Assembly (NCBI RefSeq): GCF_002592005.1
Contig: NZ_NVQF01000047.1
Coordinates: 1-44,863 of the forward strand
Reading direction: 5' to 3'
DNA: 44,863 nucleotides
Source: Mycolicibacterium palauense
GTDB lineage: Bacteria; Actinomycetota; Actinomycetes; Mycobacteriales; Mycobacteriaceae
A program made the position numbers and the translations under genes. The notes under the pieces are model-generated. The model worked only from the letters and a program-made list of their open reading frames with translations, searched no databases and was not told the DNA's origin. Shown piece after piece: positions 33,221 to 42,537 of this stretch (the stretch's first letter is position 1; every line of letters begins with the position of its first letter).

Positions 33221-34573
33221 ATGGAACCCCGGCCCGGCGCACAGCGCATCGCCAACGCGTGGTGGACCGCGATCCTGCTCGCGGTGGTCGTGACGTTCGT
33301 GGCCGTCACCGGCGCCGTCTTCGCCGGCACCTTCCGCTCCGTGGTGCCGGTGACGCTCACCGCCGAGCGGTCCGGTCTGGTCATGGCCACCAACGCGAAG
33401 GTCAAGATGCGCGGGGTCGAGGTCGGCCGGGTCAAGGACATCCGCGGGGGCGGCGGGCGGGCCGAACTGCGGCTGGACATCTATCCCGACCAGATCCGGT
33501 TCATTCCGGCCAACGTGGGGGCCCGGATCCAGTCCACCACCGCCTTCGGTGCCAAGTTCGTCGACCTGGTCTATCCGGCCGACCCGGCACCGCAGCCGCT
33601 GGCCGCCGGTGCCGTGCTGCGTTCGGACAACGTCAGCACCGAGGTCAACACCGTCTTCGAGAACATCTCCGATCTGCTCGCGGTGGTCGACCCGGCCAAG
33701 CTCAACGCCGTGCTGACCGCGATCGCCGAGGGCGTGCGGGGACAGGGGCAGCGCATCGGCCAGGCCACCACCGACCTCAACCAGGTGCTGGCGGCGCTCA
33801 ACGCGCGCAGCGACACCATCCGCGCGGACTGGCAGTCCTTCCGGCGCCTGAACGACACCTACGCCGCCGCGGCCGCCGACATCGTGACCGTCCTCGACGG
33901 CGCCGCCACCACCAGCACCACCGTGGTCGACCATGCGGTTCAGCTCAACGCGTTGCTGCTCAACGCGATCGGACTGGCCGGCGCGGGAACCGAGCTGCTG
34001 ACCAGCAGTGCGCCGAGCCTGGTGGGCCTGATCAACGCGCTGGCTCCCACCACCGCGCTGTTGGAGCAGTACAGCCCGACCTACACCTGCTGGCTGCAGG
34101 GCACCACCTGGTATCTGGAGAACGGCGGGTATGACGCCTGGGGCGGAATCGACGGGCGCACCGTGCAACTCGACGTCGGCCTGCTGCCCGGCAACGACGC
34201 CTATCGCTTCCCGGACCACCTTCCCGTCGTCGCGGCCAGGGGCGGGCCCGGCGGCGCGCCCGGCTGCGGGTCGCTGCCCGACGCGTCGCAGAACTTCCCG
34301 GTGCGCCAGCTGATCACCAACACCGGCTTCGGCACCGGCCTGGACATCCGGCCCAACCCGGGCATCGGGCATCCGTGCTGGGGCAACTTCTTCCCGGTCA
34401 CGCGGGGGATCCCGCAGCCCCCGAGCATCCGTCAGTGCCTGCCCGGCCCGGCGCCCGGGCCGATCCCGTACCCGGGGGCCCCGCCCTACGGTGCGCCGCT
34501 CTACGGCCCCGGCGGGGTCCCCCTGTGGCCGGGGGTGCCCGCGGCCCCGCCGACCGGACAGGAGACGCCGTGA
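33221..34573 (+). CDS. mceA: MceA, MCE-domain substrate-binding subunit
   Basis: 450-residue Mce protein. One N-terminal transmembrane helix (WWTAILLAVVVTFVAVTGAVF) is followed by the MCE/MlaD domain (SVVPVTLTAERSGLVM, KMRGVEVGRVKDI) and a long helical region. The C-terminus (about residues 395-450) is rich in Pro and Gly. Mce subunits form a hexameric lipid conduit between inner membrane and outer layers. The start is ATG, one base after the yrbEB stop. Substrate cannot be read from sequence. Confidence 0.94.
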   Translation: MEPRPGAQRIANAWWTAILLAVVVTFVAVTGAVFAGTFRSVVPVTLTAERSGLVMATNAKVKMRGVEVGRVKDIRGGGGRAELRLDIYPDQIRFIPANVGARIQSTTAFGAKFVDLVYPADPAPQPLAAGAVLRSDNVSTEVNTVFENISDLLAVVDPAKLNAVLTAIAEGVRGQGQRIGQATTDLNQVLAALNARSDTIRADWQSFRRLNDTYAAAAADIVTVLDGAATTSTTVVDHAVQLNALLLNAIGLAGAGTELLTSSAPSLVGLINALAPTTALLEQYSPTYTCWLQGTTWYLENGGYDAWGGIDGRTVQLDVGLLPGNDAYRFPDHLPVVAARGGPGGAPGCGSLPDASQNFPVRQLITNTGFGTGLDIRPNPGIGHPCWGNFFPVTRGIPQPPSIRQCLPGPAPGPIPYPGAPPYGAPLYGPGGVPLWPGVPAAPPTGQETP

Positions 34574-35598
34574 AGGACGACTTCCGGGGGGCGGCCCGGC
34601 GGCTGGCCGTCTTCTTGACGGTGTGCGCCCTGGGCACCTTCGCGCTGCTGGCGATCTTCGCCGAGTTCCGCTTCGGCGGCGGCAGGAGCTACGCCGCGGA
34701 GTTCACCAACGTGTCGGGGCTGAAGAACGGTGACATGGTGCGCATCGCCGGGGTGGAGGTCGGCCAGGTCGAAGCGATCTCCTTCAACGCCGATGCCACG
34801 GTGAGGGTCTCGTTCACCACCGACGACTCGGTGACGCTGACCGGCGGGTCGCGCGCGGTCATCCGCTACGACAACGTCATCGGTGGCCGCTACCTGGCGC
34901 TGGAGGAGGGCGCCGGCGGGGCCGGCCCGCTGCGGCCGGGCGCCACCATCCCGGTGACCCGCACCCAACCCGCGCTGGACCTGGACTCGGTGATCGGCGG
35001 ATTCAAACCCCTGTTCCGGGCCCTGGATCCCGAGCAGGTCAACCAGCTCAGCGGCCAGCTGATCGCCGCCCTGGAGGGCCAGGGCCCCACCATCGCCGGG
35101 TTTCTCAGCCAGGCCGCGGCGGTGACCACCACGCTGGCCGACCGCGACCGGCTCATCGGCGAGGTGGTCGACAACCTCAATGTGGTGCTGGGCTCACTGG
35201 GCGGGCAGTCCGACCGGCTCGACAAGGCCGTGGTGTCGCTGTCGGAACTGGTTGCGGGCCTGGCCGCCCGTAAGACCGACATCACCAACGCCGTGGCCTA
35301 CACCGACGCCGCGGCCGCCTCGGTCGCCGACCTGCTCGCCCAGGCGCGCGAACCCTTCACCGCAGTGGTGCACGAGACCGACCGCACCGCCGCGATCGCG
35401 GTGGCCGACAGCGACTACCTGGACAACCTGCTGGCCACGCTGCCCGACAAGTACCGCGCGCTCAACCGGCAGGGCATCTACGGCGACTTCTTCAGCTTCT
35501 ACCTCTGCGATGTGGTCCTGAAGCTCAACGGCAAGGGGGGACAGCCGGTGTTCGTCAAGGTCGCCGGCCAGGACACGGGCAGGTGCGCTCCGCGATGA
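34570..35598 (+). CDS. mceB: MceB, MCE-domain subunit
   Basis: 342-residue Mce protein, with an N-terminal membrane helix (LAVFLTVCALGTFALLAIF), the MCE domain (YAAEFTNVSGLKNGDMVRIA, GVEVGQVEAI, YDNVIGGRYLALEEG) and a helical tail ending in a Cys-containing segment (FFSFYLCDVVLKLNG) typical of MceB. GTG 34570 overlaps the mceA stop (GTGA) and has AGGAGA at 34559-34564 as ribosome binding site. It lacks a proline-rich tail, unlike its neighbours. Confidence 0.94.
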   Translation: MKDDFRGAARRLAVFLTVCALGTFALLAIFAEFRFGGGRSYAAEFTNVSGLKNGDMVRIAGVEVGQVEAISFNADATVRVSFTTDDSVTLTGGSRAVIRYDNVIGGRYLALEEGAGGAGPLRPGATIPVTRTQPALDLDSVIGGFKPLFRALDPEQVNQLSGQLIAALEGQGPTIAGFLSQAAAVTTTLADRDRLIGEVVDNLNVVLGSLGGQSDRLDKAVVSLSELVAGLAARKTDITNAVAYTDAAAASVADLLAQAREPFTAVVHETDRTAAIAVADSDYLDNLLATLPDKYRALNRQGIYGDFFSFYLCDVVLKLNGKGGQPVFVKVAGQDTGRCAPR

Positions 35599-36887
35599 AA
35601 TCCTTCGCCGAACGCAACCCGGCCGTGCTCGGCGCCGTCGGGGCCGGGCTGGTCTCGGTCGTCGTCATCGGGGCGCTGCAGTACCAGAATCTACCCCTGG
35701 TCAACCAGAACCATTCCTACACTGCCTATTTCGCCGACGCAGGCGGATTGTTCACCGGTGCCGGCGTGGAGGTGTCGGGCTATCCCGCCGGGAAGGTGTC
35801 GTCCATCGTCCTGGACGGGGCGCAGGTACTGGTGACCTTCACCGTCGACGACGACATCCACCTCGGCCGGTCCACCGAGGCCGCGATCAAGACCAAGAGC
35901 CTGCTGGGCACCAAGGTCCTCGACGTCACCCCCCGCGGCGGCGGAGCGCTTACCGGCACGATCCCGCTGAGCCGCACCACCTCTCCGTACCAGCTGCCCG
36001 ACGCTCTGGGTGACCTTGCCGACACCATCAGCGGGTTGGACACCGACCAGCTGTCGCAGTCGCTGGCCGTGGTCTCGCAGACCTTCGCCGACACCCCCGA
36101 GGCGCTGCGCGGCGCCGTCGACGGGGTCGCACGCTTCGCCGACACCCTCAACCGCCGCGACGCCCGGTTGCGCACCCTGCTCGACAACGCCGCACGGGCG
36201 ACCACGGTGCTGGCCGGCCGCAGCGACGCGATCGTGCGCCTGGTGCACGACACGAATGCGTTACTGGCGCAGCTCAAGTCCCAGAGCGACGCCGTCGATC
36301 GGATCTGGGACCACCTGACGGCGCTGTCGGACCGGCTGGCCGAGTTCATCGACGACAACCGTGCACAGCTGCGCCCGGCGCTGGACAAGCTCAACGGCGT
36401 GCTGACCATCGTCGACGGCCACCGTGACCAACTCAAGGAGTCGGTGAAACTGCTCAACAGCTACGCCATGTCGCTGGGCGAATCCCTCTCGTCGGGACCG
36501 TTTTTCAAGGCCTATGTCAGCAACCTGCTACCCGGCCAGTTCGTGCAGCCGTTCGTGGAGGCGGCGTTCTCCGACCTGGGCCTGGACCCGAGTGTGCTGC
36601 TGCCCTCGCAGCTGAGCGACCCGCAGACCGGCCAGCCCGCGACACCGCCGCTGCCGCTGCCGTTCCCACGCACCGGCCAGGGCGGCCCGCCGGCGACCGA
36701 TCTGCCGGCCGCCATCACCGGTCACCCCGGCGACCCGCGCTATCCCTACCGGCCTCCGTTGCCGGCGCCACCACCCGGCGGGCCGGCGCCCGGACCGCCG
36801 GCAGGTCCCGAACCGGGTGCCGGGCCGGTGCCCACCCCGGCCCCGTCGCCGGTGTACGTGCCCGCACCCGACGAGGTGGCACCGTGA
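35595..36887 (+). CDS. mceC: MceC, MCE-domain subunit with Pro-rich tail
   Basis: 430-residue Mce protein. N-terminal helix VLGAVGAGLVSVVVIGALQY, MCE domain YTAYFADAGGLFTGAGVEVS, GYPAGKVSSI and KSLLGTKVLDV, and a helical region with several heptad-like stretches. About 80 C-terminal residues are very proline-rich (PPLPAPPPGGPAPGPPAGPE), as often in MceC. ATG 35595 overlaps the mceB stop (ATGA); an earlier in-frame start at 35583 is less likely. Confidence 0.93.
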   Translation: MKSFAERNPAVLGAVGAGLVSVVVIGALQYQNLPLVNQNHSYTAYFADAGGLFTGAGVEVSGYPAGKVSSIVLDGAQVLVTFTVDDDIHLGRSTEAAIKTKSLLGTKVLDVTPRGGGALTGTIPLSRTTSPYQLPDALGDLADTISGLDTDQLSQSLAVVSQTFADTPEALRGAVDGVARFADTLNRRDARLRTLLDNAARATTVLAGRSDAIVRLVHDTNALLAQLKSQSDAVDRIWDHLTALSDRLAEFIDDNRAQLRPALDKLNGVLTIVDGHRDQLKESVKLLNSYAMSLGESLSSGPFFKAYVSNLLPGQFVQPFVEAAFSDLGLDPSVLLPSQLSDPQTGQPATPPLPLPFPRTGQGGPPATDLPAAITGHPGDPRYPYRPPLPAPPPGGPAPGPPAGPEPGAGPVPTPAPSPVYVPAPDEVAP

Positions 36888-38146
36888 CCGCGGTGCTGCG
36901 GCGTGGCCGGGCGGTGCTGGCCGGGCTGCTGGTCGTGCTGGTGGCCGGCGCCGCGGTGACCGTGGCGCGCCACTGCGAGCACGTCGGGAAGACCTGGCTG
37001 GTGGCCTATTTCGACAACAGCAACCTGCTGTTCGCCGGTGACGACGTCCGCATCCTGGGTGTGCCGGTGGGCCGTGTGGAGACGATCGAGCCGGAGCCCA
37101 CCCGGGCACGGGTGACATTCTGGGTTGACGAGGACCACCCGATCCCCGAGGACGTCAAGGCGGTGATCCTGTCCCCGCAGCTGGTCACCGGTCGGGCCAT
37201 CCAGCTCACCCCGGCCTATCGTGGCGGACCCAGGCTGCGCAGCGGCGCCGTGCTCGGCCGGGACCGCACCGCGGTGCCGGTGGAATGGGACGACGTGCGC
37301 GTGCAGCTGCAGCGCGTCACCGCGCTGCTGGCGCCCACCGAGCCCGGCGGGCTCAGCACCCTGGGCGGGTTCGTCGACACCGCCGCGGACAACCTGCGCG
37401 GCCGGGGTTCGGCCATCCGGGACGCGGTCGTCAAACTCTCCCAGACACTCTCGGCGCTCGGCGAGCACAGCGACGACATCTTCACCACGTTCACCAACCT
37501 CTCGACGCTGGTCTCGGCGCTGCGCGACAGCGCCGACATTCTCGAACAGCTCAACCGCAACATGGCGACGGTGACCGGCCTGATCGCCGACGACCCGCAC
37601 AAGGTGGGCCGCGCGGTGCGCGGGCTCAACAGCGTGGTCTCCGATGTGCGCGACTTCGTCGCGGACAACCACGAGGCGGTGGGGACGGCCACCGACACCC
37701 TCGGCTCGATCAGCGCCGCCCTGGTCGACAGCCTCGATGACCTCAAGCAGACCCTGCACATCGCCCCGACCGCGGTCGCCAATTTCTACAACATCTACGA
37801 ACCGGCCAACGGCGCGCTGACCGGTGCGCTGGCGGTCAACAACTTCGCCAACCCGCTGGGCTTCATCTGCGGCGCGATCCAGGCGGCCTCGCGGCTCGGC
37901 GGCGAACGGGCCGCCAAGCTGTGCGTGCAGTATCTCGCGCCGATCGTGAAGAACCGGCAGTTCAACTTCCCCCCGCTGGGGGAGAACCTGCTCGTCGGCG
38001 CCCAGGCCCGCCCCAACGAGGTGACCTACAGCGAGGACTGGATGCGCCCCGACCACATTCCGGACCCGGTTGCGGACCCGGTGCCCACCGACCCGTCGGC
38101 GGGGTTGTCGGGACTGCTCGTTCCGGCCGGGGGAGGCGGGCGGTGA
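36884..38146 (+). CDS. mceD: MceD, MCE-domain subunit
   Basis: 420-residue Mce protein. N-terminal helix AVLAGLLVVLVAGAAVTVA, MCE domain WLVAYFDNSNLLFAGDDVRI, LGVPVGRVETIEP and LVTGRAIQLTP, then a helical region with the conserved FYNIYEPANGALTGALAVNN and NPLGFICGAIQAASRLG. GTG 36884 overlaps the mceC stop (GTGA). The C-terminal tail is short and Pro/Asp-rich. Confidence 0.93.
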   Translation: MTAVLRRGRAVLAGLLVVLVAGAAVTVARHCEHVGKTWLVAYFDNSNLLFAGDDVRILGVPVGRVETIEPEPTRARVTFWVDEDHPIPEDVKAVILSPQLVTGRAIQLTPAYRGGPRLRSGAVLGRDRTAVPVEWDDVRVQLQRVTALLAPTEPGGLSTLGGFVDTAADNLRGRGSAIRDAVVKLSQTLSALGEHSDDIFTTFTNLSTLVSALRDSADILEQLNRNMATVTGLIADDPHKVGRAVRGLNSVVSDVRDFVADNHEAVGTATDTLGSISAALVDSLDDLKQTLHIAPTAVANFYNIYEPANGALTGALAVNNFANPLGFICGAIQAASRLGGERAAKLCVQYLAPIVKNRQFNFPPLGENLLVGAQARPNEVTYSEDWMRPDHIPDPVADPVPTDPSAGLSGLLVPAGGGGR

Positions 38147-39330
38147 GGCGCCGCGGCGTGTGGCGGCGGGCTTCGGCGGCCCTGGCGGCCCGGGCGGCGG
38201 TGCTCGGTCCGGTGGTCGCTGTCGTGCTCACCGTGGCCGCATCGGCCGCGGTGTCGGGCTGCAGTCAGTGGCGTGGGCTCAACACCCTGCCCATGCCCGG
38301 CACCCAGGGCGGCGGCCCGGGCTCCTTCGTCGTGCAGGCTCAGCTCCCCGACGTCAACAACATCCAGCCGAACTCGCGGGTCCGCGTCGACGACGTCGAT
38401 GTCGGCACCGTCACCGGGATCGAACGCCAGGGCTGGCACGCGCTGGTGACCATGCGGCTCAACGGGGGCGTGGCGCTGCCCGCCAACGCCACCGCCGCGA
38501 TCGGGCTCACCAGCCTGCTGGGGTCGCTGCACGTGGAGCTCGCACCACCGCGCGACGCCGCCCCGCGGGGCCGGCTGCACAACGGATCGCTGATCCCGTT
38601 GTCGCACGCCGGCGCCTTCCCCAGCACCGAGCAGACCCTGGCCGCGCTGTCGATGGTGCTCAACGGCGGCGGGCTCGGACAGATCCAGGACATCACCGAG
38701 GCCCTGAGCACCGCATTCCGTGGCCGGGAACAGGATCTGCGCGGGCTGATCGCCGGGCTGGACACGTTCACCCGCGACCTCGACGACCAGACCGGCGACA
38801 TCATCGCCGCCACCGACAGCCTCAACACCCTGGTCGGCACCTTCGCCGCCCGGCAGCCGGTCCTCGACCGTGCACTGGCCACGGTGCCCGAGGCGCTGGC
38901 GGTGCTCGACGGGGAACGCGAGCACCTCGTCGAGGCGGCCGACCGGCTGGCCGCCTTCGCCGCGCTGTCGGCCGACACCGTCAACCAGTCCAGGGAGAAC
39001 CTCGTCAAGGAGCTGACGGACCTGCGTCCGGTGTTGACGTCGCTGGCCGACGCCGGTCCGAGCATGACCCGCGCGCTGAGCCTCATCCCGACGTTCCCGT
39101 TCCCCAACGAGACCATCGAGACGTGGCAGCGCGGCGACTACGCCAACCTGACCGCGATCTTCGATCTCACCCTGAGCCGCCTGGACGCCGGACTGTTCAC
39201 CGGGACCCGCTGGGAGGGCGATCTCACCGAACTGGAACTGCAGTGGGGCCGCACCGTCGGCCAGTACCCCAGCCCCTACACCAAGTCGAATCCCCTTGTG
39301 GTTCCCTACCGGTGGGATCAGGGGCCCTAG
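38143..39330 (+). CDS. mceE: MceE, MCE-family lipoprotein
   Basis: 395-residue Mce protein with a lipoprotein signal: a hydrophobic stretch (VVAVVLTVAASAA) followed by the lipobox VSGC, so Cys near residue 40 should be acylated. The mature part holds the MCE domain (FVVQAQLPDVNNIQPNSRVR, DDVDVGTVTGIE, LTSLLGSLHVELAPP). It corresponds to the LprK/LprN position in the M. tuberculosis operons. GTG 38143 overlaps the mceD stop (GTGA). An out-of-frame longer open frame covers this gene and was ignored. Confidence 0.93.
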   Translation: MRRRGVWRRASAALAARAAVLGPVVAVVLTVAASAAVSGCSQWRGLNTLPMPGTQGGGPGSFVVQAQLPDVNNIQPNSRVRVDDVDVGTVTGIERQGWHALVTMRLNGGVALPANATAAIGLTSLLGSLHVELAPPRDAAPRGRLHNGSLIPLSHAGAFPSTEQTLAALSMVLNGGGLGQIQDITEALSTAFRGREQDLRGLIAGLDTFTRDLDDQTGDIIAATDSLNTLVGTFAARQPVLDRALATVPEALAVLDGEREHLVEAADRLAAFAALSADTVNQSRENLVKELTDLRPVLTSLADAGPSMTRALSLIPTFPFPNETIETWQRGDYANLTAIFDLTLSRLDAGLFTGTRWEGDLTELELQWGRTVGQYPSPYTKSNPLVVPYRWDQGP

Positions 39331-40773
39331 ATGCGGCTGAACCGGAAGATGAAGATCCAGCTGGCCGTGTTCACGCTGATCGCCCTGGCCGCGATGTCGG
39401 TGATGACGCTGCACTTCATCAAGCTGCCCGCGATGTTGTTCGGCGTGGGGCGCTATCAGGTGACCGTCGAACTGCCCCGCACCGGCGGCCTCTACAGCGG
39501 GGGCAACGTCACCTACCGCGGCACCGAGGTCGGCCGGGTCGACGCGGTCGCGCTGACCGCCACCGGCGTGCGGGCGGTGCTGTCGCTGAAATCGGGCATC
39601 GACATTCCGTCGGACCTGCGTGCGGAGGTGCACAGCCAATCGGCGATCGGGGAGCAGTACGTCGCGCTGGTTCCGCGGGGGCCCGGCCCGCCGCTGCGCG
39701 ACGGCGACGTGATCCCACTGGCCGAGACGTCGGTGCCCCCGGATGTCAACACGCTTCTCGCCGACGCCACCGCGGGGCTGCAGGCGATCCCGCGCGGCGA
39801 TCTGAAGACGGTGATCGACGAGTCCTACACCGCCGTCGGCGGATTGGGGCCGGAACTGGCGCGCATCGTGGCCGGCTCCACCGACCTGGCGATCGACGCC
39901 CGGGAGAACCTCGACCCCCTGCTCGGACTGATCGACACGGCCCGGCCCGTGCTGGACTCACAGACCGACACCGCGGCGGCCATCGATTCCTGGGCGTCGA
40001 ACCTGGCCACCGTCGCCGCCGACCTCAAGGAGAACGACGGCGCGGTGGCCGGGCTCATCGACCGGGGCGGGCCCGCCGCCGACCAGGTGCGGGCGCTGCT
40101 GGCGCGGGTCCGTCCCACGCTGCCGACGCTGCTGGCCAACCTGGTCAGCGTCAACGACGTCGCGGTCACCTACCGTGCCGACCTGGAGCAGTTGCTGGTG
40201 CTGTTCCCGCAGGTGATCTCGGCCGGGCAGGCCGGCATCATCGCCAACCGCGACACCAAGCAGGCCTACCGCGGCCAGTACCTGAGTTTCAACCTCAACC
40301 TGAACCTGCCCCCGCCGTGCACCACCGGGTTCCTGCCCGCGCAGCAGCAGCGCAACGCCGCGCTGGTCGACTACCCCGAGCGACCCCCCAACCTGTACTG
40401 CCGGGTGCCGCAGGACTCGCCGTTCAACGTGCGGGGGGCGCGCAACACCCCGTGCGAGACGGTGCCGGGCAAACGGGCGGCCACCGTCGCGATGTGTGAG
40501 AGCGAGCGGGGCTACGTGCCGCTCAACGACGGCTACAACTGGAAGGGCGACCCCAATGCGACCCTGACCGGTCAGCCCGTCCCTGAGCCGCCGCCCGGGC
40601 CGGCGGAGGGGCCCGCCCCGCCGTTGGCGATCGCCGACTACGACCCCGCCACCGGCAGTTACGTCGGCCCCGACGGCAGGCTGTACACCCAGGGCGACCT
40701 GGCGGCCGGCTCACCGGGCGGGGTCCCGGGGCCGAAGACCTGGCAGTCGATGCTGGTGCCGTCGGCGCCGTGA
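39331..40773 (+). CDS. mceF: MceF, MCE-domain subunit
   Basis: 480-residue Mce protein. N-terminal helix IQLAVFTLIALAAMSVMTLH, MCE domain YQVTVELPRTGGLYSGGNVT, YRGTEVGRVDAVAL and SAIGEQYVALVP, then a long helical region and a Pro/Gly-rich end. A cysteine-containing segment (PPPCTTGF, LYCRVP, NTPCE, AMCESERG) is typical of MceF. ATG follows the mceE stop directly, with no gap. No mce-associated (mas) gene follows; recO is next. Confidence 0.93.
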   Translation: MRLNRKMKIQLAVFTLIALAAMSVMTLHFIKLPAMLFGVGRYQVTVELPRTGGLYSGGNVTYRGTEVGRVDAVALTATGVRAVLSLKSGIDIPSDLRAEVHSQSAIGEQYVALVPRGPGPPLRDGDVIPLAETSVPPDVNTLLADATAGLQAIPRGDLKTVIDESYTAVGGLGPELARIVAGSTDLAIDARENLDPLLGLIDTARPVLDSQTDTAAAIDSWASNLATVAADLKENDGAVAGLIDRGGPAADQVRALLARVRPTLPTLLANLVSVNDVAVTYRADLEQLLVLFPQVISAGQAGIIANRDTKQAYRGQYLSFNLNLNLPPPCTTGFLPAQQQRNAALVDYPERPPNLYCRVPQDSPFNVRGARNTPCETVPGKRAATVAMCESERGYVPLNDGYNWKGDPNATLTGQPVPEPPPGPAEGPAPPLAIADYDPATGSYVGPDGRLYTQGDLAAGSPGGVPGPKTWQSMLVPSAP

Positions 40774-40789
40774 GGCGGCCACGCCCGGC

Positions 40790-40810
40790 GCGCATCCCCG
40801 GTGATGTCAC
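40790..40810 (+). repeat. Half-site of the dispersed palindromic repeat
   Basis: GCATCCCCGGTGATGTCAC at about 40792-40810 retains the right arm (GATGTCAC) and centre of the palindrome found at 20225 and 29046-29237, with a degraded left arm. It sits in the 59-base gap between mceF and recO. Confidence 0.6.
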
Positions 40811-40832
40811 CCGGTGGTGAGACACTGGTCCG

Positions 40833-41708
40833 ATGCGGCTGTATCGGGACCGGGCGGTGGTGCTGCGCCAGCACAAGCTCGGCGAGGCCGACCGCATCGT
40901 CACCCTGCTGACCCGCGAGCACGGGCTGGTGCGTGCGGTGGCCAAGGGCGTGCGGCGCACCCGCAGCAAGTTCGGCGCCAAGCTGGAGCCGTTCGCGCAC
41001 ATCGACGTGCAGCTGCACGCCGGGCGCAACCTCGACATCGTCACCCAGGTGGTGTGCCTGGACGCGTTCGGCACCGACATCGTCCGCGACTACGGCCGCT
41101 ACACCAGCGCCTGCGCGGTGCTGGAGACCGCCGAGCGCCTCGCCGGGGAGGAGCGGGTCCCGGTGCCCGCCCTGCACCGGCTGACCGTCGGCGCGCTGCG
41201 GGCGGTGGCCGACGGCACCCGCCCGCGGGAGCTGCTGCTCGACGCCTACCTGCTGCGGGCGATGGGCATCGCCGGCTGGGCGCCCGCGCTGACCGAGTGC
41301 GCGCGCTGCGCCGCTCCCGGCCCGCACCGGGCCTTCCACGTCGCGGCCGGGGGCAGCGTGTGCGTGCACTGCCGGCCGGCCGGGTCGAGCACCCCGCCGC
41401 AGGGGGTGCTCGACCTGATGGCCGCCCTGCACGACGGGGACTGGGAACACGCCGTGGCCGCCCCGGCGTCCCACCGCGGCCAGGCCAGCGGGCTGGTGGC
41501 CGCGCATCTGCAGTGGCACCTGGAGCGGCAGCTGCGCACTCTGCCTCTGGTTGAGCGCGCCCTGGTCGAGCGCACCCTGGTCGAGCGTGGACAGCGGGTC
41601 GATCGTGCGGTCGCCGAGCATCGCGTCTCGCTGGTCGGGCAGGATATGCCCCATGGCGACCAAGAAGCCGGGCAAAACGGCCTACCCCCAGCTGCCTCCA
41701 GCGCCTGA
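40833..41708 (+). CDS. recO: RecO, recombination mediator
   Basis: 291-residue RecO, which loads RecA on SSB-coated DNA and anneals strands. The N-terminal OB fold has RAVVLRQHKLGEADRIVTLL and LVRAVAKGVRRTRSKFGAKL. A zinc site is formed by CARC and CVHC. After the usual end of the homologous region (LQWHLERQLRTLPL) there is a ~50-residue tail that includes LVERALVERTLVERG, encoded by a 15-bp repeat. The tail region overlaps the uppS start by 56 bases. Gene order recO-uppS is conserved in mycobacteria. Confidence 0.94.
   Translation: MRLYRDRAVVLRQHKLGEADRIVTLLTREHGLVRAVAKGVRRTRSKFGAKLEPFAHIDVQLHAGRNLDIVTQVVCLDAFGTDIVRDYGRYTSACAVLETAERLAGEERVPVPALHRLTVGALRAVADGTRPRELLLDAYLLRAMGIAGWAPALTECARCAAPGPHRAFHVAAGGSVCVHCRPAGSSTPPQGVLDLMAALHDGDWEHAVAAPASHRGQASGLVAAHLQWHLERQLRTLPLVERALVERTLVERGQRVDRAVAEHRVSLVGQDMPHGDQEAGQNGLPPAASSA
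41547..41591 (+). repeat. 15-bp tandem repeat, 3 copies, in recO 3' end
   Basis: CTGGTTGAGCGCGCC, CTGGTCGAGCGCACC and CTGGTCGAGCGTGGA at 41547, 41562 and 41577 encode LVERA, LVERT and LVERG. The array lies outside the conserved RecO fold and ends 62 bases before the uppS start. Confidence 0.93.
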
Positions 41709-42537
41709 CGACTACCCCTCGTTCCCCGACAAGTCGACGTGGCCGGTCATCTTCCCCGAGTTGCCGCCGCGGACCAACGGCCGGTTCTCCCGGCCGCCCC
41801 AGCACACCTCCAAGGCGGCGGCCCCGCAGATCCCCGCCGGCCAGGTGCCCCAGCACGTCGCCGTCGTCATGGACGGCAACGGCCGCTGGGCCACCCAGCG
41901 CGGGCTCGGGCGCACCGAGGGCCACAAGATGGGCGAGGCGGTGCTCATCGACATCACCTGCGGGGCCATCGAGCTCGGGATCAAGCACCTGACGGTGTAC
42001 GCCTTCTCCACCGAGAACTGGAAGCGCAGCACCGAGGAGGTGCGCTTCCTGATGGGCTTCAACCGGGAGGTGGTGCGCCGGCGGCGGGAGAACCTCGACG
42101 CCATGGGGGTGCGGATGCGCTGGGTGGGCTCGCGCCCGCGGATGTGGCGCAGCGTCATCAAGGAGTTCGACATCGCCGAGCAGATGACCGTCGACAACGA
42201 CGTCATCACCGTGAACTACTGCGTCAACTACGGCGGGCGCACCGAGATCGTGGAGGCGGCGCGGCAGCTGGCCGCCGAGGCCGTCGAGGGCAAGATCAAC
42301 CCGGCCCGGATCACCGAGGCGGCCTTCGCCAAACACCTGCACCGCTCCGACATCCCCGACGTCGACCTGTTCATCCGGACCTCGGGGGAGCAGCGGGCGT
42401 CGAACTTCCTGTTGTGGCAGGCCGCCTACGCTGAGTACGTGTTCCAGGACAAGCTGTGGCCGGACTACGACCGGCGCGACCTGTGGGCCGCCTGCGAGGA
42501 GTACGTGTCGAGAAACCGTCGGTTCGGCAGGGCCTGA
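41653..42537 (+). CDS. uppS: UppS, long-chain Z-isoprenyl (decaprenyl) diphosphate synthase
   Basis: 294-residue cis-prenyltransferase that makes the polyprenyl carrier for peptidoglycan and arabinogalactan (decaprenyl diphosphate in mycobacteria). Motifs: VAVVMDGNGRWATQRGL with the catalytic Asp, EGHKMGE, AFSTENWKRS and the C-terminal RTSGEQRASNFLLWQ. ATG 41653 gives a protein of the mycobacterial length with the ~70-residue N-terminal extension; it overlaps the recO tail by 56 bases. The stop shares a base with the next ATG. Confidence 0.95.
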   Translation: MATKKPGKTAYPQLPPAPDDYPSFPDKSTWPVIFPELPPRTNGRFSRPPQHTSKAAAPQIPAGQVPQHVAVVMDGNGRWATQRGLGRTEGHKMGEAVLIDITCGAIELGIKHLTVYAFSTENWKRSTEEVRFLMGFNREVVRRRRENLDAMGVRMRWVGSRPRMWRSVIKEFDIAEQMTVDNDVITVNYCVNYGGRTEIVEAARQLAAEAVEGKINPARITEAAFAKHLHRSDIPDVDLFIRTSGEQRASNFLLWQAAYAEYVFQDKLWPDYDRRDLWAACEEYVSRNRRFGRA

